The notes: generated by a model not told the origin, from the letters alone. Counted from the stretch's first letter, positions 1 to 8,606 are shown. The stretch is 64,000 nt of DNA from Bittarella massiliensis (ex Durand et al. 2017) (GCF_017566145.1 NZ_JABFCL010000003.1:310001-374000), one strand, 5' to 3'. Numbers and translations are program-made.

Positions 1-734
1 TCGTTGAGCAGGCGCAGGCTGTCGGCGTAGGCCCGCTGTACCATCAAGATGGCCTCTGCCTCGCCCTGTGCCTCGTGAATCTTCTGCTCCTTGACCGCCT
101 CGGCCCGCAGGATGGCCGACTCCTTCTCGCCCTCGGCCACCAGGATCTGGCTGCGCTTCTCGCCCTCGGCCCGCAGGATGGACTCGCGGCGCTGTCGCTC
201 GGCCTTCATCTGTTTTTCCATGGCGTCCTGAATCTCGGCGGGGGGCACGATGTTTTTGACCTCCACCCGGTTGACCTTGATGCCCCATTTGTCGGTGGCC
301 TCGTCGAGGATGGTGGTGATGCGGGTGTTGATGACGTCGCGGGAGGTGAGGGTGTTGTCCAACTCCAGATCGCCGATGATGTTGCGCAGGGTGGTGGCGG
401 TCAAAAATTCAATGGCGGCCATGGGGTTGTCGACACCGTAGGTAAACAGCTTGGGGTCGGTGACCTGGAAGAAGACCACCGTGTCGATCTGCATGGTGAC
501 GTTGTCCTTGGTGATGACCGCCTGGGGGGCAAAGTCCACCACCTTCTCCTTCAGGGAGACCTTCTTGGCGACCCGGTCCACAAAGGGGATTTTGAAGTGC
601 AGGCCGGTGGCCCAGGTCTCCCGGTAGGCGCCGATGCGCTCGACGACATAGGCGTTGGCCTGGGGGACTACCCGGATGTTGGACACCAGGATGATCAGGA
701 TCAGGGCGACAAGCGCCAGCAGGATGTATTGCAT
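1..734 (-). CDS. SPFH/Band 7 (stomatin-like) membrane protein, 3' end cut by the window
   Basis: Reads leftward from an ATG at 734 with the ribosome site GAGGAGG about 7 bases upstream; the C-terminus runs off the window. Residues 1-23 form one membrane anchor (MQYILLALVALILIILV). An SPFH domain follows, then an Ala/Glu/Lys-rich heptad stretch near residues 180-235 with repeats such as AEGEKESAILRAEA, typical of the oligomerising coiled coil. The family forms membrane scaffolds. The NfeD gene lies 21 bases upstream on the same strand, and NfeD-SPFH pairs are a well-known operon. The exact role here is unknown. Confidence 0.93.
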   Translation of the reverse strand, partial: MQYILLALVALILIILVSNIRVVPQANAYVVERIGAYRETWATGLHFKIPFVDRVAKKVSLKEKVVDFAPQAVITKDNVTMQIDTVVFFQVTDPKLFTYGVDNPMAAIEFLTATTLRNIIGDLELDNTLTSRDVINTRITTILDEATDKWGIKVNRVEVKNIVPPAEIQDAMEKQMKAERQRRESILRAEGEKRSQILVAEGEKESAILRAEAVKEQKIHEAQGEAEAILMVQRAYADSLRLLN

Positions 735-755
735 TGTGATTCCTCCTCGTTTTGG

Positions 756-1199
756 TTATTGGGGCTCCCTGTCGACGGGGCGGACAAAGAGCCGGACCCC
801 TTCCAGGCGGCAGACCTGCACCACCGCGCCCTGGGGGATGGTCTCGCCCCCCTCGCTGCGGGCGGCCCAACTCTGCCCGCAGACAAACACCCGCCCGCTG
901 GGGGCCAGGTTGTCCACGGCCTGGGTGATGGTTCCCTCTTTGCCGATGACCATGTCGGCGTTGGTCCGCTGGGCCCGGCCGCTCAAGAATTTTTTGCACA
1001 GGGGGCGGGTGGCGGCTAGCAGCAGCCCGCTGACCACAAAAAAGACCAGCAGCTGCACCCACAGGGACTCGGTGAACAGAGAGGTGATGAGACCGGCCAC
1101 CGCGCCGGCGGCAAACCAGATGGACACCAGGGCCACCGTTGCCGCCTCGGCAATGGCGAAGACGACGATGGCGACCAGCCATCCTATGGCGTAGATCAT
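756..1199 (-). CDS. NfeD-like membrane protein
   Basis: 147 aa, ATG start with GGAGG upstream. Hydrophobic segments cover about residues 1-30 and 45-65 and are followed by a soluble C-terminal OB-fold region (about 80-147, VIGKEGTITQAVDNLAPSG) typical of short NfeD proteins. It is first gene of a two-gene unit with the SPFH protein; partners of this kind act together in membrane-domain organisation. The family call is firm; the cellular function is not known. Confidence 0.88.
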   Translation of the reverse strand: MIYAIGWLVAIVVFAIAEAATVALVSIWFAAGAVAGLITSLFTESLWVQLLVFFVVSGLLLAATRPLCKKFLSGRAQRTNADMVIGKEGTITQAVDNLAPSGRVFVCGQSWAARSEGGETIPQGAVVQVCRLEGVRLFVRPVDREPQ

Positions 1200-1336
1200 A
1201 AGCAGAGAGCCTCCTTTGCAAGGGACAGGCGGCGCCGGCGATGGACAGAGCCGGCGGAGCGGGTGGAACAGAAGCCGTTTTCCACTGCGGCGCCCCGGCC
1301 GTTTGCAGTTGGGATGCCACAGGGGGGCGAGCCGTA

Positions 1337-1427
1337 CAGTGGGGCCATGAGACAGGGAGCAAACGAGGGTTGCGCCCCCTGCCCGGCCCTCTTCAGGGCC
1401 ATAGCGGCTTTGCGGTTATTATACCAC
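1337..1427 (+). repeat. Interspersed repeat, copy 1 (degenerate)
   Basis: A diverged copy of the unit at 1442-1537. It keeps the start CAGTGG, the block GGCCATGAGACAGGGAGCAA, a GGCC..GGCC arm and the ending GCGGTTATTATACCAC, but has lost a few bases in the middle. It sits 14 bases before copy 2 in the same orientation. It lies in the 637-base gap 1200-1836, which otherwise holds only the promoter of the next gene. Confidence 0.75.
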
Positions 1428-1441
1428 AAGCGCAAAACGCA

Positions 1442-1537
1442 CAGTGGTATTTGGCCATGGGGCAGGGAGCAAGCAAAGCTTGCGCATCTGCCTGGCCATC
1501 CCCAGGTATAATAGCCGCCATGCGGTTATTATACCAC
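1442..1537 (+). repeat. Interspersed repeat, copy 2
   Basis: A 96-base unit with ends GTGGTAT and ATACCAC that are inverted repeats of each other. Inside are two potential hairpins: GCAAGC-AAA-GCTTGC flanked by GGCAG/CTGCC and GGCCA/TGGCC, then AATAGCCGC-CA-TGCGGTTATT. By eye about 84 of 96 bases match the copy at 31915-32010. No coding sense is visible. It could be a small non-autonomous mobile element or a structured RNA element. Confidence 0.85.
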
Positions 1538-1752
1538 AGTTTGACCGGAAAAACGATTTTGTCCCCACAAATTGGCCGAATCCCCCAAAAGGAGGGGGCA
1601 AGCAGCGCAGCCGTTGCATTTTGCGGGGGAAAGACTCCCCTCTTTTGGCAGTTTTCTCAAAAGGCCGTGATTTGCCCGGCAAGATGGAGAAACTGGCGAT
1701 ATGACCGGCCTTTTTTGCCCCTTTGCGCCCCCCAATTTCGGCAGAAAGCGGA

Positions 1753-1782
1753 TTGCAAAGGCCGTTTGCCCGGTGGTACAAT
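1753..1782 (+). promoter_or_regulatory. Promoter of the TrpF-like gene
   Basis: TTGCAA at 1753-1758, an 18-base spacer and TACAAT at 1777-1782, about 55 bases before the start codon. Prediction from sequence only. Confidence 0.55.
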
Positions 1783-1836
1783 AGAGGCGACAAGTGAGAA
1801 CCGCCATCTGTTCGAGAGTTGAAGGAGGAACGCCCT

Positions 1837-2523
1837 ATGATCACCCAAATTTATTCCATGCAGACCCCTGAAGAGGCCCTGGCCTGTGTCGAGGCCGGCG
1901 CCGACCACATCGGTGTCAACCCCACCGCCAAGAATTCTGGCATGAGCAAAGACGAGGCCATGGCCAAGTGCAAGGCGATCTTTGACGCCGTGGGAGACCG
2001 GGCCGTCAAGGTTGCCCTGACCATCGACGACACCCCGGAGGAGCAGATCGAGATCATCGAGAAGCTGCACCCCGACGTGCTGCACGTCTCCGGCGCCGAG
2101 GACGACGCCACCCCTGAGCAGGTGGCTGCCTGGAAGGCCAAATACCCCTGGTTGAAGGTCATGCAGGCCGTTCCCATGAGCGGGCCCGAGGCCATTGCGC
2201 GCGCGGTCGCCTTCAGCAAGTTCTGCGACATGCTGATTCTCGACTCGGTGGTGCCCGGGGTCATCGGCACCGGTGCTGCCGGTATCACCCACGACTGGGC
2301 TTGGGACAGAGCCATTGTCGAGCAGGCCTCCTGCCCGGTCATCATCGCCGGCGGCCTGGGGCCGGACAACGTGGCTGACGCCGTCCGCGCCGTCAAGCCT
2401 TGGGGTGTCGATTCTCTGACCAAGACCAACTGCGAAAAGAGCCACATCGGCAAGAAGGACATCGACAAGGTGCGCGCCTTCTGCGAGAATGCGCAGGCCG
2501 CGGCCAAGGAACTGGGCATCTAG
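1837..2523 (+). CDS. Phosphoribosylanthranilate isomerase-like (TrpF-fold) protein
   Basis: 228 aa, starting at the ATG at 1837 behind GAAGGAGG; an in-frame TTG at 1819 lies on the ribosome site and was not used. The (beta/alpha)8 pattern resembles TrpF: AGADHIGVN, LHVSG, an Asp in LILDSVVPG (the position of the catalytic acid) and the phosphate-binding GGLGPDNV. The N-terminal KICG motif of TrpF, with its catalytic Cys, is replaced by QIYS, and the SSGVE motif by SLTKTN. No other trp gene is nearby, so a different sugar-phosphate substrate is likely. It is monocistronic with its own terminator. Confidence 0.7.
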   Translation: MITQIYSMQTPEEALACVEAGADHIGVNPTAKNSGMSKDEAMAKCKAIFDAVGDRAVKVALTIDDTPEEQIEIIEKLHPDVLHVSGAEDDATPEQVAAWKAKYPWLKVMQAVPMSGPEAIARAVAFSKFCDMLILDSVVPGVIGTGAAGITHDWAWDRAIVEQASCPVIIAGGLGPDNVADAVRAVKPWGVDSLTKTNCEKSHIGKKDIDKVRAFCENAQAAAKELGI

Positions 2524-2544
2524 TTTTTTCGATACGAGTAAAAT

Positions 2545-2582
2545 AAAACTCCCCGTGCCAGAGGGCACGGGGAGTTTTTTTT
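2545..2582 (+). terminator. Intrinsic terminator after the TrpF-like gene
   Basis: Stem AACTCCCCGTGCC/GGCACGGGGAGTT with loop AGAG, followed by eight T residues. Confidence 0.93.
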
Positions 2583-2604
2583 ATCTGTGTGCAAAAAGAA
2601 TCAT

Positions 2605-3018
2605 CTAGTGTTGGCAACCGCCCTGGCAGCCGCCCGCTTCGCCCTGGCAGCTGTCGTGGTGGTGGCCGTCTCCCTCATGGTGGCCGCCGCAGCCGCAGGA
2701 GGGGAGGGGGGCATATTGCAGCTGCCCGTCGAGGTAGCGCTGCACGACTGCCTCAATGGGGCCCTCACAGCCGCCGATGAAGGCGATGCCCTCGGCCGTC
2801 AGCTTGTTTTGGGCCCCCTGGCCCATGCCGCCGCAGAGAACCAGTTCGACCCCGTTTTCCTTGAGCAGGTCGCCCAGGAGATCGTGGCTGTGAATGAGGT
2901 TTTGGATCTGGCGGGTGGAGATGACCTTTCCATCTTCGACGGTGAAGAGGGTGAAGTCGCGGGTCTTGCCAAAGTGGTGGGAGACCTGCCCGTCCAGGGT
3001 GGGGATGGCGATGATCAC
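2605..3018 (-). CDS. NifX/NifB-type dinitrogenase cofactor domain protein with His/Cys-rich tail
   Basis: 137 aa, GTG start at 3018 whose bases overlap the stop of the Mrp ATPase gene (GTGA), implying coupled translation. Residues 1-105 form the small Fe-Mo cofactor-binding domain (IAIPTLDGQVSHHFGKT, CGGMGQGAQNKL). The last about 30 residues are rich in His, Cys and Gly (CGCGGHHEGDGHHHDSC) and look metal-binding. In Clostridia such proteins sit beside Mrp/NBP35 ATPases and probably handle iron or Fe-S clusters. No nitrogenase gene is present. Confidence 0.88.
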   Translation of the reverse strand: MIIAIPTLDGQVSHHFGKTRDFTLFTVEDGKVISTRQIQNLIHSHDLLGDLLKENGVELVLCGGMGQGAQNKLTAEGIAFIGGCEGPIEAVVQRYLDGQLQYAPLPSCGCGGHHEGDGHHHDSCQGEAGGCQGGCQH

Positions 3019-3866
3019 TTCTCTTCACCCCCCATCAGGGCCTCGACGGCGTCGCAGGCGATGTCCAGAGCCGGGAGCTGCACCTCTTCGATGCGGCCCT
3101 CGTCGCAGAGGGCGGCCACTGCCGGGTCGATGGGCAGCCGGCCCAAGAAGGGCAGGGAGAACTGGTTTGCCACCGCCTCGGCCTTGCTGTGGCCAAACAG
3201 CTCGATCTGTTTGCCGCAGTCGGGGCAGGCGAGATAGCTCATGTTTTCCAACAGGCCCAGCACCGGGATGTGCATGGCGGAGGTCATGTTCACCGCCTTG
3301 GAGACGATCATCGACACCAGGTCCTGGGGGGTGGAGACCACCAGGCAGCCGTCCACCGGCAGGGACTGAAAGACTGTGAGGGGCACGTCGCCGGTGCCCG
3401 GGGGCATGTCCACAAAGAGAAAGTCCACATCTCGCCAGATGACGTCGGTCCAGAACTGCTTGACCACCCCGGCGATGACCGGCCCCCGCCAGATGACCGG
3501 CGTGGTCTCGGTGTCCAGCATCATGTTGATGGAGATCACCTGGGTGCCCTCGCCGGTGCGGGCGGGGTAGATGCCCAGCCCGTCGGACTGGGCCTGTTCG
3601 TGGATGCCAAAGAGCTTGGGGATCGAGGGGCCGGTGATGTCGGCGTCCAGCACGGCGGTCTTGTAGCCGCGCCGGGCCAGGCCGACAGCCAGCATCGAGG
3701 TGACGAAGGACTTGCCCACGCCCCCCTTGCCGCTGGCCACCGCCACTATGTGTTTGACCGAGGACAACTCGTGGGGCTTCTCCAAAAAGCTGGCGGGACC
3801 CGCCTGCTCTCTCGAGGAGCAGGACTGGGAACAGCTGCTGCAGTCGTGGGTGCATTGCTCTGCCAT
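3015..3866 (-). CDS. Mrp/NBP35-family Fe-S cluster carrier ATPase
   Basis: 283 aa. Start chosen at the ATG at 3866 (MAEQCTHDCSS) because GGAGAGG lies 9-10 bases before it; a second ATG at 3884 has no good ribosome site. The N-terminus has a Cys cluster (CTHDCSSCSQSC), followed by the deviant Walker A GKGGVGKSF, the switch region DMPPGTGD and a C-terminal CPDCG pair. The family binds and transfers Fe-S clusters in the cytoplasm. It is the middle gene of DUF134, Mrp and NifX-like. Confidence 0.93.
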   Translation of the reverse strand: MAEQCTHDCSSCSQSCSSREQAGPASFLEKPHELSSVKHIVAVASGKGGVGKSFVTSMLAVGLARRGYKTAVLDADITGPSIPKLFGIHEQAQSDGLGIYPARTGEGTQVISINMMLDTETTPVIWRGPVIAGVVKQFWTDVIWRDVDFLFVDMPPGTGDVPLTVFQSLPVDGCLVVSTPQDLVSMIVSKAVNMTSAMHIPVLGLLENMSYLACPDCGKQIELFGHSKAEAVANQFSLPFLGRLPIDPAVAALCDEGRIEEVQLPALDIACDAVEALMGGEEK

Positions 3867-3870
3867 CAAA

Positions 3871-4227
3871 TCATTCCTCTCCATCTTCTTTTGCCGTGTT
3901 GCCGCACAGATTGCAACAGGGGTGGGGCTGGCCCTCCAGCGCCCGACAGCGCAGCCGGTAGCTGCCGCCGCCGATGAGCAGGGCCTTCCCCCCCACCACC
4001 GCCTCGGCCACCCGCCGCCTGGCGGCGGTGAGGATGCGCTGGTAGGTGCCGCGGGAGACGCCCATCTGTGCGGCGGCGAGCTGCTGGTCGAGCCCTTCCA
4101 AATCCGACAGGCGAAGCGCCTCCAACTCCTCGACGCTGAGGTGGACGCTCCCCTGGGGATGGGGCGGGGAGAACTGGCTGCACCGGGGGACGAAGCAGAC
4201 CTCTCTGCACTTCTTGATGCGCGCCAC
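3871..4227 (-). CDS. DUF134 putative DNA-binding protein
   Basis: 118 aa. GTG start at 4227 with GGGGGGAG five bases upstream; a longer frame lacks a ribosome site. N-terminal Cys (KKCREVCFVP), then a sigma-like helix-turn-helix around LDQQLAAAQMGVSRGTYQRI, and a C-terminal CCNLCG motif. First gene of the Fe-S operon, 4 bases before the Mrp start. DUF134 proteins commonly accompany Mrp and NifX-type genes and may regulate them; the inverted repeat in the operon leader would be its natural target. Confidence 0.85.
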   Translation of the reverse strand: MARIKKCREVCFVPRCSQFSPPHPQGSVHLSVEELEALRLSDLEGLDQQLAAAQMGVSRGTYQRILTAARRRVAEAVVGGKALLIGGGSYRLRCRALEGQPHPCCNLCGNTAKEDGEE

Positions 4228-4270
4228 GGCAGCTCCCCCCCTTTTCGGCAAAGTGATTGAAACATTTATT

Positions 4271-4324
4271 TTGTGCAAATGCACAATACGGCAGTATTAT
4301 ACCGCACCCCACAGGGGGCGTCAA
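4271..4324 (-). promoter_or_regulatory. Promoter and inverted repeat of the DUF134-Mrp operon
   Basis: On the minus strand TTGACG (4319-4324), a 17-base spacer and TATAAT (4296-4301). Just downstream of the expected start lies the inverted repeat TTGTGCA-AA-TGCACAA (4271-4286), a good position for an operator. The first gene of the operon encodes an HTH protein, so self-regulation is inferred. Confidence 0.8.
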
Positions 4325-4327
4325 GGC

Positions 4328-4474
4328 CTATTTGTCCCGGCGGCGGCGCAGGACGGCAAAGACACCCAGGGCGATGAGGAGGACGGCCGCCGCCCCCAGG
4401 GCGATGTAGAGCCCGGTGGGGGTAGTGGTGGTGTCCCCGGTGAGGGGGGAGAGGGTGAGCAGGGTCGAATACAC
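4328..4474 (-). CDS. Small membrane-tail protein with sorting-signal-like C-terminus
   Basis: 48 aa from a GTG at 4474 with AAGGAG about 10 bases upstream. The whole protein is short: YSTLLTLSPLTGD, then a hydrophobic stretch (LYIALGAAAVLLIALGVFAV) and the basic end LRRRRDK. This matches the tail of Gram-positive sortase-type wall-anchor signals (PxTGD, membrane segment, Arg/Lys) but with no exported domain attached. It could be a small membrane protein, or the remnant 3' end of a larger surface-protein gene. Confidence 0.5.
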   Translation of the reverse strand: MYSTLLTLSPLTGDTTTTPTGLYIALGAAAVLLIALGVFAVLRRRRDK

Positions 4475-4576
4475 GGCAAAGCACTCCTTTCGCGCCGGGC
4501 CACGGGCCCGGCGGTTTGATTTCCCATTCAGTATAGCACAACCGCCGCCGCACAGCGCCCATTTGGACAAAAAAAG

Positions 4577-4629
4577 GAAAAAACCGCCCCGGCAGGGCGG
4601 AAAATGGGCCCTGCCGGGGCGGTTTTTTT
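4577..4629. terminator. Bidirectional terminator between the small ORF and glnN
   Basis: Arms AACCGCCCCGGCAGGG and CCCTGCCGGGGCGGTT, with A-runs on the left and T-runs on the right, so it can end transcription from glnN on the minus strand. Confidence 0.9.
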
Positions 4630-4650
4630 GCGCTGAGGGGCTGGGGAGAG

Positions 4651-6750
4651 CTACTCGGAAAAGAGGAGCTGCCCGTACGAGGGATAGGGCCAGCAGTCGG
4701 CGGCGGTGAGGGTCTCCATCTCGTCGGTGACCGCCCGCAACTTCTGCATGGCGGGGAAGACCGTCTCCCGGCAGCGGTGGGCGCGGGCTGTGAGATCGGG
4801 CCCCTCTTTGGCCCCTTGCAGCGCCTCCTCCAGGGCGGCGACGGCACCCGCAAAGCAGTCGCTGAGGGCGGCCAGCTGGCCGATGGTCTCCTCCTCGCAC
4901 CGGCAGGAGAGGGAGGGGGAGACGGCGCGCTTGGCGCTCACTGCGGCGGCGAGCTGGGCGGTGTAGCGGCTGACGGCGGGGAGGATGTCCCGCCGGGCCA
5001 TCTCCAACATGGTCTGGGCCTCGATGGAGAGCACCTTGACGTAGTTTTCCAGCAGAATTTCCACCCGGGCGCGCAGTTCCACCTCGCTGTAAATGTGGTG
5101 TTTGGACAACAGGGCGATGTTTTTCTCCCGCAAAAAACAGGGGATGGCGTCGGCTGCCGAAGGGAGGTTTGACAGCCCCCGGCGCCGGGCCTCCTCCACC
5201 CAGTCGCCGCTGTACCCATTGCCCGAAAAGAGGATGCGCCGGTGCTCTTTGACGGTGCGCGCTAGCAATTTGGACAGGGCCGAATCAAAGTCGCCGGCCC
5301 CCTCCAGTTCATCGGCGAACTGGGAGAGACTCTCGGTGACGATGGCGTTTAAGATGGTGTTTGGCCCCGAGATGGAGAGGGCGCTGCCGGGCATGCGAAA
5401 CTCGAACTTATTGCCGGTGAAGGCAAAGGGGGAGGTGCGGTTGCGATCGGTGTTGTCCAGGGGGATTCTGGGCAGCACGTGCACCCCCACCTTCAGTTCC
5501 CCCCGGCCGGCCCCGTCGTAGTGCTCCCCCCTCTCGATGGCCCGCAAAACAGCGGTGAGTTCGTCGCCCAGGAAGATGGAGAGGATGGACGGCGGCGCTT
5601 CGCTGGCGCCCAGCCGGTGGTCGTTGCCCGCCGTGGCCACCGAGGCCCGCAGCAGGTCCTGATAGTCGTCCACCCCCTTGATGACCGCGCAGAGAAAGAG
5701 GAGAAACTGGGCGTTTTCCCGCGGGGTGTCGCCGGGGTCCAGCAGGTTTTGCCCGCTGTCGGTGCGGATGGACCAGTTGTTGTGCTTGCCCGAACCGTTG
5801 ACCCCGGCGTAGGGCTTTTCGTGCAACAGGCAGACAAAGCCGTGACGGCGGGCCACCTTTTTCATGGTCTCCATGGTCAGCTGGTTGTGGTCGGCGGCGA
5901 GGTTGGCGGTGGTGTAGACCGGCGCCAACTCGTGCTGGGAGGGGGCGACCTCATTGTGCTCGGTCTTGGCGTAGACCCCCAACTTCCAGAGTTCGGCGTC
6001 CAGCTGCGCCATAAAGGCCTTGACCCGGTCCTTGAGGGCGCCGAAGTAGTGGTCGTCCAACTCCTGCCCCTTGGGGGCCTTGGCGCCGAAGAGGGTGCGG
6101 CCGGTGTACTTGAGATCGGGCCGCCGGTCATAGAGCCGCTCGTCCACCAGGAAGTACTCCTGCTCCACCCCCACCGAGGTGCTCACCCGCTGGGTGGTCT
6201 GGTCGCCAAAGAGCCGCAGCACCCGCACCGCCTGGCGGCAAAGGGCCTCCATCGAGCGCAGGAGGGGGGTCTTTTTGTCCAGCGCCTCTCCCCCGTAGGA
6301 GCAGAAGGCGGTGGGAATGCAGAGGGTGTTGTCCTTGATGAAGGCGTACGAGGTGGGGTCCCAGGCGGTGTAGCCCCGGGCCTCGAAGGTGGCCCGCAGC
6401 CCCCCTGAGGGAAAACTGGAAGCGTCGGGTTCCCCCCGGATCAGTTCCTTGCCCGAAAATTCCAGGATGGCTGTCCCCTCGCCGGCGGGGGCGAGAAAGC
6501 TCTCGTGCTTTTCGGCGGTGATGCCGGTCATGGGCTGAAACCAGTGGGTGTAGTGGGTGGCCCCCTTCTCCACCGCCCAGTCCTTCATGGCGCTGGCCAC
6601 CACGTCGGCCAGGGCACGGTTTTCCCGCCCCAAGCTGCGCCCCTCCCGAATGGTGCGCCGCAGGGCCAGGTAGGTCTCCCGGGGGAGCCGATCCCGCATC
6701 GCCTCGTCGCCAAAGACCATGCTGCCAAAACTCTCTTTCACAGTGTTCAC
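4651..6750 (-). CDS. glnN: Glutamine synthetase type III
   Basis: 699 aa, the usual length of GSIII. Makes glutamine from glutamate, ammonia and ATP. Recognisable blocks: [12 protein letters not shown] near residue 60, the central [32 protein letters not shown] and [11 protein letters not shown] start at 6750. It is transcribed divergently from glnA from a strong promoter at 6950-6978 and has an attenuator leader similar to that of glnA, so both synthetases probably answer to the ANTAR regulator at 8607. Confidence 0.97.
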   Translation of the reverse strand: MNTVKESFGSMVFGDEAMRDRLPRETYLALRRTIREGRSLGRENRALADVVASAMKDWAVEKGATHYTHWFQPMTGITAEKHESFLAPAGEGTAILEFSGKELIRGEPDASSFPSGGLRATFEARGYTAWDPTSYAFIKDNTLCIPTAFCSYGGEALDKKTPLLRSMEALCRQAVRVLRLFGDQTTQRVSTSVGVEQEYFLVDERLYDRRPDLKYTGRTLFGAKAPKGQELDDHYFGALKDRVKAFMAQLDAELWKLGVYAKTEHNEVAPSQHELAPVYTTANLAADHNQLTMETMKKVARRHGFVCLLHEKPYAGVNGSGKHNNWSIRTDSGQNLLDPGDTPRENAQFLLFLCAVIKGVDDYQDLLRASVATAGNDHRLGASEAPPSILSIFLGDELTAVLRAIERGEHYDGAGRGELKVGVHVLPRIPLDNTDRNRTSPFAFTGNKFEFRMPGSALSISGPNTILNAIVTESLSQFADELEGAGDFDSALSKLLARTVKEHRRILFSGNGYSGDWVEEARRRGLSNLPSAADAIPCFLREKNIALLSKHHIYSEVELRARVEILLENYVKVLSIEAQTMLEMARRDILPAVSRYTAQLAAAVSAKRAVSPSLSCRCEEETIGQLAALSDCFAGAVAALEEALQGAKEGPDLTARAHRCRETVFPAMQKLRAVTDEMETLTAADCWPYPSYGQLLFSE

Positions 6751-6888
6751 AGTCAGTCCCTCCTATCTGGGCGGGTCGTACCGCCCGGCCGTTTCTCCCC
6801 CGCAGCTGCGCCTCTCTGGCGGGTGCGGCCGCGGGTATTGGGGTGCTGTTGGAGCCGGGCCTCTGCCCCGCCACTTTGAGAACCAAAC

Positions 6889-6978
6889 AAAAAAAGCGCC
6901 GCCGGCCCCGAGGGGCCCGCAGCGCCTTTGCTGTTTCTCCATGCCGGTCAGTATACCCCCGACCGGGGCAGATGTCAA
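6889..6978 (-). promoter_or_regulatory. glnN promoter and ANTAR-type attenuator leader
   Basis: Minus strand: TTGACA (6973-6978), 17 bases, TATACT (6950-6955). About ten bases after the expected start lies a hairpin CAGC-AAAGGC-GCTG (6920-6933) with a hexaloop having A1 and G4, the ANTAR-protein recognition pattern. Its 3' arm is also used by a competing terminator, GCGCTGC/GCGGCGC (6896-6925), followed by seven T residues. Roughly 140 bases of leader then precede glnN. Confidence 0.72.
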
Positions 6979-7098
6979 CACCCAATTTGCGGTGTTTTCC
7001 GGCGGGGGAGGGGGAAAGGCGGTCTGGCGGGGGAGGGAGAACTTGGCAGGGGCGCATAAATTTTTGGGTCTTTCGGGCCAATCTGCCCGCAAAGTGGG

Positions 7099-7198
7099 TT
7101 GACAACCGGCTTTTTCATCGGCTATACTTGCACCAGTGAGTGAACAAAGGCGTTCACCGTGGAAGGGACGAGGCCCCTTCTGCGGTGGACGCTTTTTT
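7099..7198 (+). promoter_or_regulatory. glnA promoter and ANTAR-type attenuator leader
   Basis: TTGACA (7099-7104), 18 bases, TATACT (7123-7128). A hairpin GTGAAC-AAAGGC-GTTCAC (7140-7157) has the same AAAGGC hexaloop as the glnN leader. Its 3' arm is shared with the terminator GCGTTCACCG/CGGTGGACGC (7150-7192) ending in six T residues; a second hairpin GAAGGG/CCCTTC sits inside. This is the layout expected for antitermination by an ANTAR protein. The second hairpin's loop does not fit the A1/G4 rule. Confidence 0.75.
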
Positions 7199-7317
7199 GG
7201 GTTACAGGGGCCGCGACCGGGGAGGAACACCGGCTTTTGCGCCGCCCAGGACGAGGGCGGGTGCAGGGCCGGCGGGGAAATTCCCGGCCGCCAAACAGGG
7301 GAAAGGACGGCGTGGCA

Positions 7318-8571
7318 GTGGATTACACCGTGGGAGAGATTCTTCAATTTGTGGAGGAAAACGACGTCAAGTTTATTCGGCTGGCGTTTTGCGATGTCTA
7401 CGGGAGGCCGAAAAACATCGCCATCATGGCCAACCAACTGGAGAGGGCCTTTTCCTGCGGCATCTCCTTTGACGCCTCGGCGGTGCAGGGGTTTTTGCAG
7501 GTGGAGGAGTCAGACCTCTTCCTCTTCCCCGACCCGGAGACCATGGCCGTTCTGCCCTGGCGGCCGCAGCAGGGGCGGGTGGCGCGGTTTTTTTGCGACA
7601 TCCGCCACCCGGACGGACGGCCGTTCGCCGGGGATGGGCGCCACCTGCTCCGACAGGCTGAGGGGGTGTTGGCCGAGATGGGATACACCGCCAAGGTGGG
7701 GGCCGAATGTGAGTTCTACCTCTTTTTGCAGGGGGAGGACGGCGAGCCCACCGACATCCCCTTTGACCGGGCGGGGTACCTGGACATGGCCCCCCTCGAC
7801 CGGGGGGAGGACATTCGCCGGGAGATCTGTCTGACGCTGGAGGAAATGGGCATCCTTCCGGAGAGCTCCCACCACGAACAGGGGCCGGGGCAAAACGAGG
7901 TGGACTTCAAATACGACGACCCTCTGCGGGCGGCCGACGACCTCACCACCTTTCGCTCGGTGGTGCAGGTGGTGGCGGCGCAAAACGGCCTCTGCGCCAG
8001 CTTTGACCCCAAGCCGCTGCCCGGCGCCAGCGGCAGCGGGCTGCACGTCAACCTCTCGCTGCACCGGGACGGGGTCAACCTCTTTCGGGCCCAGGGGCAG
8101 GGCCACAGCTGGGAGGCGGAGGCCTTTTTGGCCGGCATCCTCGAGCGGGTGGAGGAGATCACCGCCTTTTTAAATCCCCTGCCCCAGTCCTACGCGCGGC
8201 TGGGTTGCTGCGAGGCGCCGGGCTACCTCTCCTGGTCGCACCAAAACCGCTCTCAACTCATCCGCATTCCGGCGGCCGCAGGTCCCTATGCCCGCATGGA
8301 GCTGCGCTCCCCCGATCCGGCCTGCAACCCCTATCTGGCCTTTGCGCTGTTGCTGCGGGCCGGGGCTGAGGGGGTGCGGGAGAGAAAGCCCCTCTGTCCC
8401 CCCTGCGATTGCAATCTCTACACCGCCCCGGCGGAGGTTTTACAGGGGGTGCGCCCCCTGCCCCAAGACCTGGACGCTGCTGTGCGGGCGGCCAGGGAGA
8501 GCGCCTTTGTGCGGGAGGTTCTTCCCCAGGGGCTCATCCGTCACCTGTTGGAGAGCCGTCAGCCCGGCTAG
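7318..8571 (+). CDS. glnA: Glutamine synthetase, type I family
   Basis: 417 aa from the GTG at 7318 (an adjacent GTG at 7312 is only 4 bases from the AAAGGA site; either is possible). Contains the beta-grasp start (VGEILQFVEENDVKFIRLAF), GAECEFYLF, the catalytic blocks NEVDFKYDDPL and GSGLHVNLSLH, and the C-terminal YARMELRSPDPACNPY. It is shorter than the classical about 440 aa and lacks a recognisable adenylylation loop. First gene of a tightly spaced operon with an ANTAR regulator, dapF, pyrG and dapL. Confidence 0.93.
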   Translation: MDYTVGEILQFVEENDVKFIRLAFCDVYGRPKNIAIMANQLERAFSCGISFDASAVQGFLQVEESDLFLFPDPETMAVLPWRPQQGRVARFFCDIRHPDGRPFAGDGRHLLRQAEGVLAEMGYTAKVGAECEFYLFLQGEDGEPTDIPFDRAGYLDMAPLDRGEDIRREICLTLEEMGILPESSHHEQGPGQNEVDFKYDDPLRAADDLTTFRSVVQVVAAQNGLCASFDPKPLPGASGSGLHVNLSLHRDGVNLFRAQGQGHSWEAEAFLAGILERVEEITAFLNPLPQSYARLGCCEAPGYLSWSHQNRSQLIRIPAAAGPYARMELRSPDPACNPYLAFALLLRAGAEGVRERKPLCPPCDCNLYTAPAEVLQGVRPLPQDLDAAVRAARESAFVREVLPQGLIRHLLESRQPG

Positions 8572-8606
8572 AAGGCGATTTGCGCGAGGGAGAGGGGGAG
8601 TGAGGG

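Noticed and set aside
2605..3018. Evidence for nitrogen fixation from the NifX-like protein
   Set aside because: These small domains are widespread in non-fixing Clostridia, and no nif structural genes are present.
4010..4040. Short GGCGG-rich inverted repeat in the DUF134 gene as a terminator
   Set aside because: It lies inside coding sequence and has no T-run.
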